From a bacterium (lineage in GTDB: Bacteria > Electryoneota > Electryoneia > Electryoneales > Electryoneaceae): a DNA stretch of 64,000 nucleotides. A program made the translations under genes and the position numbers. Shown here piece after piece: positions 1-7,266 of this stretch. Under the pieces are notes generated by a model that saw nothing but the letters and a program-made list of their open reading frames with translations, had not been told where the DNA came from and did no database searches. The stretch is taken from NCBI GenBank assembly GCA_028278125.1, contig JANQEY010000145.1, positions 1 through 64,000 of the forward strand, written 5' to 3'. Position 1 is the first letter of the stretch, and every line of letters starts with the position of its first letter.

Positions 1-2342
1 TCGGGGGTATTCATTTTATCGGAACTAATAGCTGGATTGAGAATAATGATTTACGGTCCATCTGGATTCAAAACTGTGAGTGGGCAGAGATTCACGATAA
101 TTCTATTATTGACACAGACCCGGATGGTGTAATCCATATTTTTGATACGGAATGTAATATAACGCAAAACTTGATTGTGGGACCTGGTGATGGGATAGTT
201 GGTTCATTTAACGATCCTCCAATAAACCTGTTTAATAACACTATTGTCTTCAGTGAAGATGGTGTGAAACTCCATGAATCGAGCGAAATCATCAATAACA
301 TCTTTGTTGGCGTGGGAGAAGTTTCTACGGGCATAATTACATGGGGAGATATATCAGCAACAACTCATAACAACCTCTTCTTCGATATTCTTGAACTAGT
401 CCGAAATGGCGGTGATCTAGACGAGACAAACTTGTATGCCATTCCACAGTTATGTGGAGGTGACCCTTTTGATTACCATCTCCAGGCTAACTCACCCTGT
501 ATAGATGCCGGTGATCCGGAAAGCCCGGACGATCCCGACGGAACCCGTGCAGATATTGGATGTTATTTCTACGACCAGTCAATAGATAATCCACCCGTTT
601 TAACTTCACCAAACTACCTTTACGGAACGTCGATGGGAAATTTCAGCTATACTGCCCGCGCAACCGATGATAACGGTCCTTTGACTTTTCATTTTGAAGG
701 GATTCCGGATCATTGGGAAATTGTTCCCGGTGAGATGGACTGGGTGGTAGACAGTGCGGTTGTAGAAGGAATGCTACCGGATGGTGAAGGAGTAACAAGT
801 TTTGGTGTCTGGGTCGAAGACGATTTTGGGCAGATAGATACGTCGGAAGTGTTTGTCGAAGTGAGGGACTACACTATCCTGCAGGGCGAAATCAATGGAC
901 TTCTTCCAGTAGAACTATCTCCCTACTATGTAGTTCATGACCTTGTTATCCCTGAAGGCGACAGCCTGGTCATCGAACCCGGAAGTGAATTGTTGTTCAG
1001 GCATGTGGATGATCCTTATCACAGGTTGCGTTTGACATGTTACGGAACATTGATCGCTGAAGGTACCGAGGAGGATTCGATTTGGTTTTCTATGGCAGAA
1101 AACGAAGCTGAAAATGGTGGTTGGGGTGGAATTAGAATTGTGAATACTCCAGACACCTCACACTTTGCATATATCAATAATCACCATGCTCAATATGGAA
1201 TATATATAGATTCTTCCTCTGCAAGTACGGTTAATAATTCAGTTTTTACAAATTATTCAAATGCTGGCATTGCTGGGAAAAGGCATAGCAGCGTTTTTTG
1301 CGATCAACTTTATTTCATTTTTAACAACGAGGATATTGGTTCCATATGTGTTTCTGCAAATGATACAACATACCTACATATCAGAAACTCGATCTTTATC
1401 AATAGAATGCCCGGACCAGAGGGACGTCCAATAGGTATGAATCATTCTTATGTCGTCGTTGAGGATTCATATTTTGAAAGAACAAAAAGTATTAATGTTG
1501 ATTTGTATAGTACCTGCGAAATAAGGAATAATGTGTTTTATCGAACAGAATATGTCAGCGTGGGTACAGTAAACTGGTCATCAACCAAGATTGAAAACAA
1601 TATTTTCTATGGGGACATTTCAGGTTTTGGGAATGGAATTTCTACCTATTCTTGTTTAGATACAATTACCAACAATGTCTTTGTCAACCTTAATTATGGT
1701 ATCCGGTTCAGACATGCTCAAGAAATCACAGAATATCATCCACAGGTAGTTAATAATGTTTTTACTAGCTGCTACACACCAATAGTTGTTATTGATCGAG
1801 ATTCTACCGAAATTGACGTTCAATATAACGTTTTTTATAACAATGATTCATCTTGTGTCAACTGCTACCTTGACGAGACCAACCTTTTTGTCGATCTATT
1901 ATTTGCTGATACGTTATATCACCTTTATAGTAATTCACCGTTAATAGACGCAGGACATCCCAATCCGGTTTATAATGACATTGATGGCAGCAGGAATGAT
2001 ATTGGTTTATGGGGAGGACCTTTCGGTCAGAGTTATGAGTATCCTCTTTGGGTGCGGGAACCACCAAGTGAACTCCCTTCTACATTGAAAGTTTTCGCGC
2101 CCTACCCAAATCCTTTCAACTCTAGGCAGAATATTCATATAGCTTTACCGCAACTATCCGAGATTGTACTCAAGATATATAATGTTTTTGGTCAAGAGGC
2201 TTTTAAACAGATTTACCCAGCAATGGAAGCTGGGTATCATATTCTGACATATAATGCTGATCGATTAGCGTCGGGGATGTATTTTCTTGAAATACGTGCC
2301 GGGAATGAAAAAAGAAGCACTCGTGTAGTGCATGTTAAGTAA
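1..2342 (+). CDS. T9SS-sorted parallel beta-helix repeat surface protein (5' partial)
   Basis: The reading frame is open from the first complete codon (position 3), so the gene enters from outside the window; the TTG at 171 is internal. The peptide upstream of it has the same repeat character (GVIHIFDTECNITQN). Short repeats built on N-N-x-F/I-x turns (NNIFVGVGE, NNVFTSCY, NNVFVNLNYG) indicate a right-handed parallel beta-helix of the pectate-lyase-like/NosD type. A linker rich in D, E and P follows the first helix section, then a second helix section. The last ~85 residues are a T9SS type A sorting domain (APYPNPFNSR, NVFGQEAF, AGYHILTYNA, SGMYFLEI, final HVK). Inferred role: secreted and anchored at the cell surface; ligand or substrate unknown. 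Typical T9SS cargo of FCB bacteria. Confidence is high for fold and sorting signal, low for function. Confidence 0.85.
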   Translation, partial: GGIHFIGTNSWIENNDLRSIWIQNCEWAEIHDNSIIDTDPDGVIHIFDTECNITQNLIVGPGDGIVGSFNDPPINLFNNTIVFSEDGVKLHESSEIINNIFVGVGEVSTGIITWGDISATTHNNLFFDILELVRNGGDLDETNLYAIPQLCGGDPFDYHLQANSPCIDAGDPESPDDPDGTRADIGCYFYDQSIDNPPVLTSPNYLYGTSMGNFSYTARATDDNGPLTFHFEGIPDHWEIVPGEMDWVVDSAVVEGMLPDGEGVTSFGVWVEDDFGQIDTSEVFVEVRDYTILQGEINGLLPVELSPYYVVHDLVIPEGDSLVIEPGSELLFRHVDDPYHRLRLTCYGTLIAEGTEEDSIWFSMAENEAENGGWGGIRIVNTPDTSHFAYINNHHAQYGIYIDSSSASTVNNSVFTNYSNAGIAGKRHSSVFCDQLYFIFNNEDIGSICVSANDTTYLHIRNSIFINRMPGPEGRPIGMNHSYVVVEDSYFERTKSINVDLYSTCEIRNNVFYRTEYVSVGTVNWSSTKIENNIFYGDISGFGNGISTYSCLDTITNNVFVNLNYGIRFRHAQEITEYHPQVVNNVFTSCYTPIVVIDRDSTEIDVQYNVFYNNDSSCVNCYLDETNLFVDLLFADTLYHLYSNSPLIDAGHPNPVYNDIDGSRNDIGLWGGPFGQSYEYPLWVREPPSELPSTLKVFAPYPNPFNSRQNIHIALPQLSEIVLKIYNVFGQEAFKQIYPAMEAGYHILTYNADRLASGMYFLEIRAGNEKRSTRVVHVK

Positions 2343-2441
2343 TCATACGATATCGAACAAAACCGTTCATCAATCTTGTAGAGTATAGAACCACTAGTCT
2401 GGTGAATAGAGCGATTCGTCATTGCGAGGAAGCGTAACGAC

Positions 2442-2574
2442 GAACCGGAACGCAGTGTAGCTCGGTGGGTGTTGTTGCCCACCAACAAAGCATCCCATGC
2501 CGTAAACCCTTTAATAACAAACGACACTGGATTGGTGACAATACACGTCACCGAGCTACACTGCGTTCCGGTTC
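2442..2574. repeat. 26-bp perfect inverted repeat with an ~80-nt loop
   Basis: The arm at 2442-2467 is the exact reverse complement of 2549-2574. The loop carries a smaller hairpin (GTGGG at 2464-2468 pairing with CCCAC near 2478). The block is embedded in sequence resembling dispersed bacterial intergenic repeats: an ATTGCGAGGAAGCG motif just before the left arm and CCCGGTCAAGCCGGGGACGA just after the right arm. The second motif recurs, diverged, at 56201 and 56419. It holds no plausible gene. It could be a non-autonomous mobile repeat (MITE/REP-like), but no target-site duplication was established. Confidence 0.7.
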
Positions 2575-2651
2575 CCGGTCAAGCCGGGGACGACACCTAG
2601 AGAAACCCGATTTGTGAGTCAAATCGGACCACCACTGCTGAATTATTTTGC

Positions 2652-2786
2652 ATGATAAGCTTTTCATGCCTTGCTAGCTTGTCTAACAAGGGCATAATAG
2701 CGACCGATCTTGCCAGCGGAATGTACTTTTACAGAATTGATACGCCAGAATTCGCTGAGATGAAGAAGATGGTGTTAATCAAATAA
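2652..2786 (+). pseudogene. Remnant of a T9SS C-terminal sorting domain
   Basis: An open frame of 44 codons. Its last ~27 codons (from about 2703) read TDLASGMYFYRIDTPEFAEM and then end in KKMVLIK and a TAA at 2784. This is the final strand pair of a type IX sorting domain (compare SGxYF...KKLxLxK in neighbouring genes). Nothing upstream in the frame resembles the rest of such a protein; that part is the dispersed hairpin repeat. I infer the 3' tail of a third cargo gene whose body was lost or replaced by repeat DNA. A terminator follows 25 bp downstream, as expected for an original gene end. Expression as a peptide is unlikely. Confidence 0.75.
2669..2691. repeat. Dispersed intergenic hairpin repeat (CTAGCTTGTCTAACA type)
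   Basis: A short interrupted palindrome, CCTTGCTAG...CTAACAAGG, with a 5-nt spacer. It matches the family found three more times cleanly and once degenerate at 56011-56382 (core TTAGCTNGTCTAAC). It lies directly upstream of a broken sorting-domain fragment. Confidence 0.6.
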
Positions 2787-2810
2787 AGATGACTAAAGCT
2801 ATAACGAGTA

Positions 2811-2838
2811 AAAATCCCGCTATTTAGCGGGATTTTTT
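2811..2838. terminator. Bidirectional rho-independent terminator
   Basis: The stem AATCCCGC / GCGGGATT with loop TATTTA is flanked by AAAAA on the left and TTTTTT on the right. It can therefore stop transcription from both sides. It lies between the plus-strand gene (remnant) and the convergent minus-strand cargo gene ending at 2865. Confidence 0.85.
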
Positions 2839-2864
2839 ATGTCTACAAGATTGAATCGTTTCAG

Positions 2865-4421
2865 TTATTTCAGCAAGACCACTTTCTGTACGGAATTTTC
2901 ATGACCACCACTTATCCGGATAAAATAGACACCTGAAGCAGCATCCATGTATCCAGCCTGGCCGTTCCAGGTCAAACGGTATGATCCGGCAGTGTAGTTC
3001 CCGTTAGCAATCAATGCTACCTGCCGTCCGAGGATATCGTGCACTGTTGCGTTAATATTGGTAATATCTGGCAGGGTAATTGTGATAGACGTTGAGCTAT
3101 TGAAAGGATTAGGATATGCCTGGCCAATGGTATAAGTCTCAGCCCGGTAGACCGGGTTTTCGACACCTACAATATCTGGTTGGTGATAATAATGCATCCC
3201 CAGATCCGGGTCAGTATCGTCGGGGTCTAATCCTAGTTCGGCATCGCCTAAATCCAGGACTCCTGAGAGTGAGTCAAGGTGATAGGATTCACCACGCTCA
3301 GTAATCCACATCGGATCAAGACTGTATGTATTCTCATAACTGATCAATGGATGAGAATGTATTCCAACCTGGAATATATCCGTAAAAAGCACATTCAGCC
3401 GGGAATCATTTGGCTCAATAATCCTGGCGGATATTATATAATTGTTATACACACCTGCAGTATCCGCGATAACGGAGTTTCTTACCGTTACATCAGAAGA
3501 TTCTTCAAGTTCTATACCGACAAGAAATGCCAGATTGCTTCTTGGAACAAGGTGAATTGACATGTGATCAAGGTTAACACCGGAACTATTATGTACCTGA
3601 ACAGCCGATGAGGCAAGCGAGGAACTAGTTTGAAGACGGATGGCATTATGGTGAATATTAAAATTACTTATTTCGTCGATATATAAGCCCACCAGGGGAT
3701 TTTGGTCTGAAAGTCCTGTTTCATTCAATTTGACCCTGATATAACTTGAATCCAACTGGCCCTGACACCGTTCCAGAACAACACCCTTACCCACAACGTG
3801 TTCAATCAAGGGATCTGAGATAGTCAAGCGGATATCGCATTTCCGCATAAACACATACGAGTCAACAACTTTTACCGTGTAAGCAAATGGAATATTTGTA
3901 TCATCAATGACTGCTTTGCAGGAGAAGAGAGAAAGATTTGAGTTGGTTGTCGCATGGAACGCGCCGTCTGAGTCATTGTCCGGAATCCAGGTAACATTTA
4001 CAATGGTATTTGCTACGTCTACAGTTGACTGTTCTATAACAAATCCTGCGATTGTCCCGGTCATAATCACATAATTAATTTCGCAACGGCCGGTCGCGTT
4101 TATAATATGGATTCCGTTCCAGAGATCTTCTTCTCCATGACCAAAGGCGCTGATATAAATTTCGTTACCTTCGCTGCCATACATATCCAATTGGCCTTCA
4201 ACAATAATAGATTTACCGGCAGCAACCAGAATATTTACGTTTTCTGAGACTGTGAGGGATTTATTCGATTCGATAATGATATCGTCGACAACATATATAT
4301 CTTCAGCCGCGGTCCAGAGACCACTGACAGAACCGCTGACTTCTCTGGCCAGAGAGGTCCCCGATGAAAAACATAATGTTATTAGACAGATTAAAAGAAA
4401 GATTTTTCGCATCGTCCTCAT
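2865..4421 (-). CDS. T9SS-sorted beta-helix repeat surface protein
   Basis: 518 residues. A signal peptide lies at the N-terminus (KIFLLICLITLCFSSGTSLA). After it comes a repeat region with regularly spaced hydrophobic strands (VDVANTIVNVTW, NFNIHHNAIRLQ, DVTVRNSVIADT), the pattern of a right-handed parallel beta-helix. A DDTDPDLGMHYYHQ loop precedes the final ~80-residue T9SS sorting domain (AYPNPFNSST, ILGRQVALI, AGSYRLTWNG, SGVYFIRI, final VVLLK). The same loop type (DDPDGTRADIGCYFY) occurs in the gene at the left edge, so the two are distant paralogues. Start uncertain: ATG at 4421 or at 4412 (three codons in, giving MRKIFLL); the second makes a cleaner signal peptide. Monocistronic between two terminators. 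Function beyond surface display unknown. Confidence 0.85.
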   Translation of the reverse strand: MRTMRKIFLLICLITLCFSSGTSLAREVSGSVSGLWTAAEDIYVVDDIIIESNKSLTVSENVNILVAAGKSIIVEGQLDMYGSEGNEIYISAFGHGEEDLWNGIHIINATGRCEINYVIMTGTIAGFVIEQSTVDVANTIVNVTWIPDNDSDGAFHATTNSNLSLFSCKAVIDDTNIPFAYTVKVVDSYVFMRKCDIRLTISDPLIEHVVGKGVVLERCQGQLDSSYIRVKLNETGLSDQNPLVGLYIDEISNFNIHHNAIRLQTSSSLASSAVQVHNSSGVNLDHMSIHLVPRSNLAFLVGIELEESSDVTVRNSVIADTAGVYNNYIISARIIEPNDSRLNVLFTDIFQVGIHSHPLISYENTYSLDPMWITERGESYHLDSLSGVLDLGDAELGLDPDDTDPDLGMHYYHQPDIVGVENPVYRAETYTIGQAYPNPFNSSTSITITLPDITNINATVHDILGRQVALIANGNYTAGSYRLTWNGQAGYMDAASGVYFIRISGGHENSVQKVVLLK

Positions 4422-4787
4422 CCCAATTTTTGGATAAGAACCGACAGCGATAGTTATGCGTGTGTCACCGTCATGTGCCGGGTGTATTTTTAGTCAAACT
4501 ATAAAATGGGAAAAAATCCCAAAAAAGTCAAGGCAAAAATAATTAATACTCAAATTCCAATAAGATAGCAATACTCAAAGTTGTGAATATTACACGCCCT
4601 GTTATTGTACTCTGGGATATATCCATGTTGTTCCAGTTGAATTCTATTTCACTGAAAAAATAATCGCATCCAAAGTCTTATAATGTAATTACCTTAATAA
4701 ACTTTAGATGCGATACAGATCACAAAGATTTATAGAACAGATATATTCCTGGAGACATCAGATCATCTGACACTCGGCACAACTTAT
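4422..4787. other. Intergenic region between M20 peptidase and beta-helix gene
   Basis: 366 bp without a gene. It holds the terminator of the upstream minus-strand operon (4655-4714) and, nearer 4422, AT-rich sequence that must carry the promoter of the 4421-2865 gene. No convincing -35/-10 pair was picked out. Confidence 0.6.
4655..4714 (-). terminator. Terminator of the rpsA-mtaB-peptidase operon
   Basis: The arms at 4663-4676 and 4701-4714 pair over 14 bp with one G.U-type difference (ATCGCATC..AAGT). Read on the minus strand, the hairpin is followed by ATTATTTTTTCAG. It sits ~75 bp downstream of the peptidase stop. Confidence 0.7.
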
Positions 4788-5942
4788 TTATACTGCGGCA
4801 TGTGACTGGACAATCTGCGCAGCGAACCTTGCTGAATCTTCGAGCTCAGCTACCTTGATCCATTCTTTCGTGGAATGGACATCCTGCATACCCACTCCGA
4901 CCACAACACAGGGAATATTCTTATGAGAAATTACACTCCCGTCTGTTCCACCGCCACCTATTTTAGTCGTGACATTCCAGCCAAGTTCTTTTCCGGCTTT
5001 GATGGCAAGTTTCACAGGGTAATCTTCCTCGGTAAACCTTACTGCTTTATAATCATCTTTCCTTACTTCGATAAACCGTGGAATATCTTCGCCATTCTTA
5101 CGCCACTGCTCGCAAACGTCTTCAAAACATCCGCGCATATGCGCAACCTGGTCTTCAAGCTTCTGCGGATTATGGCTGCGGACTTCGGCTTTCATTTTTA
5201 CGCTTTCGATAACGATATTGGATGCTCGACCACCGTTAATCTCACCGATATTGCAGGTTGTCTCGTCATCTATCCTGCCCATATTCATTTTCGCGATGGC
5301 TTCTGACGCTACTTTTAACGCATTAATACCTTTTTCAGGTTCAACACCGGCGTGTGCCGCCTTACCAATCAGTTCGTAGTCCAACCTGACCGCTGACGGG
5401 CTACCGATTGTAATTGCATCCGGCTCGTGGTCATCAAGGATAAAACCGGCGATTGACTTAAACTTTGCCGTATCAAGATTTTTTGCTCCCAACAGCCCAA
5501 TTTCTTCACAGATATGTATTGAAAATTCAAGGTCTCCCCTGGGGACATCACTTTGTGCATTTGCCATCCTGGCGAGATGTAGAATAACTGCCAACCCAGC
5601 CTTGTCATCAGCGCCAAGGACAGTTTCTCCTTTCGATCTGACAATTCCATCTTCAACAACCGGCTCTATTCCTCTTGCTGGTTCAACGGTATCCATATGA
5701 GAACTGAACATCAGGGCATCAATATTTGGAGCATTACCCGGTAGCCTGACAAACAAGTTTCCAGCATTTCCGCCAACTTTTTCACCGGCATCGTCTTCGC
5801 TTACTTCACAACCGAGCTCTCTGAACTGACCGGTCAGCCAGTCCGCCATAGCCCTTTCATCTTTCGAGGGGCTGTCAATCCGTACCATCGTTAAAAAATC
5901 ATCAAGCAGTACTTCCGGCATAATCTTAAAGCTACTCATCAT
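4788..5942 (-). CDS. M20-family metallopeptidase (peptidase T-like)
   Basis: 384 residues, the usual length for the PepT-like group of M20 (di-zinc amino-/tripeptidases). Zinc and catalytic motifs are visible in order: SSHMDTV (H82, D84), LGADDKAG (D112 as bridging ligand), ICEEIGLLG (E146/E147 as base and ligand), ILDDHEP, and a C-terminal DVHSTKEWIKV carrying the last histidine. The dimerisation (lid) domain lies roughly at residues 180-290. Inferred role: cytoplasmic hydrolysis of short peptides. There is no signal peptide. The start at 5942 overlaps the end of mtaB by 11 bp, so the two are probably translationally coupled. It is the last gene of the operon. Exact substrate not determinable; other M20 enzymes (succinyl-diaminopimelate desuccinylase, carboxypeptidases) are alternatives. 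Confidence 0.88.
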   Translation of the reverse strand: MMSSFKIMPEVLLDDFLTMVRIDSPSKDERAMADWLTGQFRELGCEVSEDDAGEKVGGNAGNLFVRLPGNAPNIDALMFSSHMDTVEPARGIEPVVEDGIVRSKGETVLGADDKAGLAVILHLARMANAQSDVPRGDLEFSIHICEEIGLLGAKNLDTAKFKSIAGFILDDHEPDAITIGSPSAVRLDYELIGKAAHAGVEPEKGINALKVASEAIAKMNMGRIDDETTCNIGEINGGRASNIVIESVKMKAEVRSHNPQKLEDQVAHMRGCFEDVCEQWRKNGEDIPRFIEVRKDDYKAVRFTEEDYPVKLAIKAGKELGWNVTTKIGGGGTDGSVISHKNIPCVVVGVGMQDVHSTKEWIKVAELEDSARFAAQIVQSHAAV

Positions 5943-7266
5943 TTTCCTCAGCGTAAATCAAATCTTTTACCGGATCCAGTTTCATTAACTTTACATTCAT
6001 AAGTTTCCTGGGTAGACCCGTTTTGCCTTTTAACTCAACACGGAGATAGTTCCTGGTGTAGCCTGAAACTTTGTTCTCCTCGATCAAAACTTCTTCTATT
6101 CTACCTACATTTTTTTCAAGATGTATTCTTTTCTGTTTACGCGCTTCAATTCTTAGGGTTTCCGCTCTGTTATGGATTTCCTCATGTGGAATCTTATTTT
6201 CCATTTCAGCTGCGGGTGTGCCAGGTCTTGCTGAGAACGGGAATACATGCGCGTAATCAAGGCGACCATCTTTCAAGAAATCCAGGGTTTTCAAAAATGC
6301 CGATTCGCTTTCACCAGGGAAACCGGCAATAAGATCAGCACCTATTGTAGCATTTGGGCGCTGCTTTAATAACTCTTCTATCGATTCTTCGATACTCTGA
6401 ATACCGGTACTTCGCCGCATGCTGCTCAGGACATCTTCATCAGCTGACTGAAGCGAAATATGAAGATGTTCACACCAGGCATCTATTGATGCAAGTTTTT
6501 CAATTCTTTCCGGCGTTAATTCCCAGGGTTCCAGGCTTGATAGACGTACCCTTGGAATTCCCATTGTCGCTGCTTCAGCAACCAGGTCAACAAAATCTTT
6601 TTTATTCCCGGCAATATCCGAACCCCAGGCGCTAATATCAACACCGGTAATAACGACTTCGTTAAAACCGGCTTGTTTAATTCTTCTGTATGCCTGGAGT
6701 ATTTCATCGAATGAAGCGCTCCTGGAATTCCCTCTTACTAGTGTCACAGCGCAATAAGCGCAAGCATGATCACAGCCGTCCTGAACTTTGAGGAACGCTC
6801 TCGATCTCCCGGAGATTTTTGTCCCGAGAGCAACCGATGTTTCGGACTCAGTGCTATCGACAAAAACCAGAGGTGATTGCCGCCGTTGAGGAGCTGAAGA
6901 TTCACTTTTTTCCCGGGGCAGGTAGTCAAAGGGTTTAGTCTTTTCCTCTACCCCTAACACCAGGTCAACCTCACAATCCTCGATGAGTTCATCCGCTGCT
7001 CGCTTGGCAAAACAACCCGCCGCGATGATAAACGCATCCGAATGTTTTCTTCGAGCCTGATGAATCAGTTGACGGGATGAACGATCAGCTCTACCGGTAA
7101 CCGTACATGTATTTACCAGGTAGACATCCGCTTTATCTGAAAAGTTCAGAACTTGCCAATCTCGATTGCTGAATTCCTCAGCTATTGCTTCCGTTTCAGC
7201 CTGGTTTAAACGACAACCCACTGTTGCAAATGCAACAGTGGGTTTTTTTACTAATCTATTACTCAA
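5932..7266 (-). CDS. mtaB: tRNA t6A37 methylthiotransferase MtaB
   Basis: 444 residues. The family adds a methylthio group to N6-threonylcarbamoyladenosine 37 of tRNAs reading ANN codons. N-terminal UPF0004 domain with its three cluster cysteines: ATVGCRLNQAE (C18), VNTCTVTGRAD (C54) and AAGCFAKR. Radical-SAM domain with the CxxxCxxC motif in VQDGCDHACAYCAV, then HLHISLQSADEDVLSSMRR and GADLIAGFPGES. C-terminal TRAM-type RNA-binding region (IEEVLIEENKVSGYTRNY). The VGCRLNQ form and the absence of MiaB/RimO-specific sequence favour MtaB. The start is a TTG at 7266 that overlaps the rpsA stop (TTGA), giving a 4-nt coupling. A 14-bp perfect palindrome lies in codons 7-16. Confidence 0.92.
   Translation of the reverse strand: MSNRLVKKPTVAFATVGCRLNQAETEAIAEEFSNRDWQVLNFSDKADVYLVNTCTVTGRADRSSRQLIHQARRKHSDAFIIAAGCFAKRAADELIEDCEVDLVLGVEEKTKPFDYLPREKSESSAPQRRQSPLVFVDSTESETSVALGTKISGRSRAFLKVQDGCDHACAYCAVTLVRGNSRSASFDEILQAYRRIKQAGFNEVVITGVDISAWGSDIAGNKKDFVDLVAEAATMGIPRVRLSSLEPWELTPERIEKLASIDAWCEHLHISLQSADEDVLSSMRRSTGIQSIEESIEELLKQRPNATIGADLIAGFPGESESAFLKTLDFLKDGRLDYAHVFPFSARPGTPAAEMENKIPHEEIHNRAETLRIEARKQKRIHLEKNVGRIEEVLIEENKVSGYTRNYLRVELKGKTGLPRKLMNVKLMKLDPVKDLIYAEENDE
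7215..7250. promoter_or_regulatory. 14-bp palindrome in the first codons of mtaB
   Basis: 7215-7228 is the exact reverse complement of 7231-7244, with a 2-nt spacer. On the plus strand it is followed by a T run and looks like an intrinsic terminator, though no plus-strand gene precedes it. On the mRNA (minus) strand it forms a strong hairpin ~20 nt after the TTG start, preceded by A residues. The palindrome arises partly because the conserved peptide TVAFATV is itself encoded symmetrically. It could affect translation of mtaB. Confidence 0.45.

Noticed and set aside
7215..7250. Plus-strand intrinsic terminator
   Set aside because: No plus-strand transcript is expected here; the palindrome is inside mtaB coding sequence, so listed as a possible translational feature instead.
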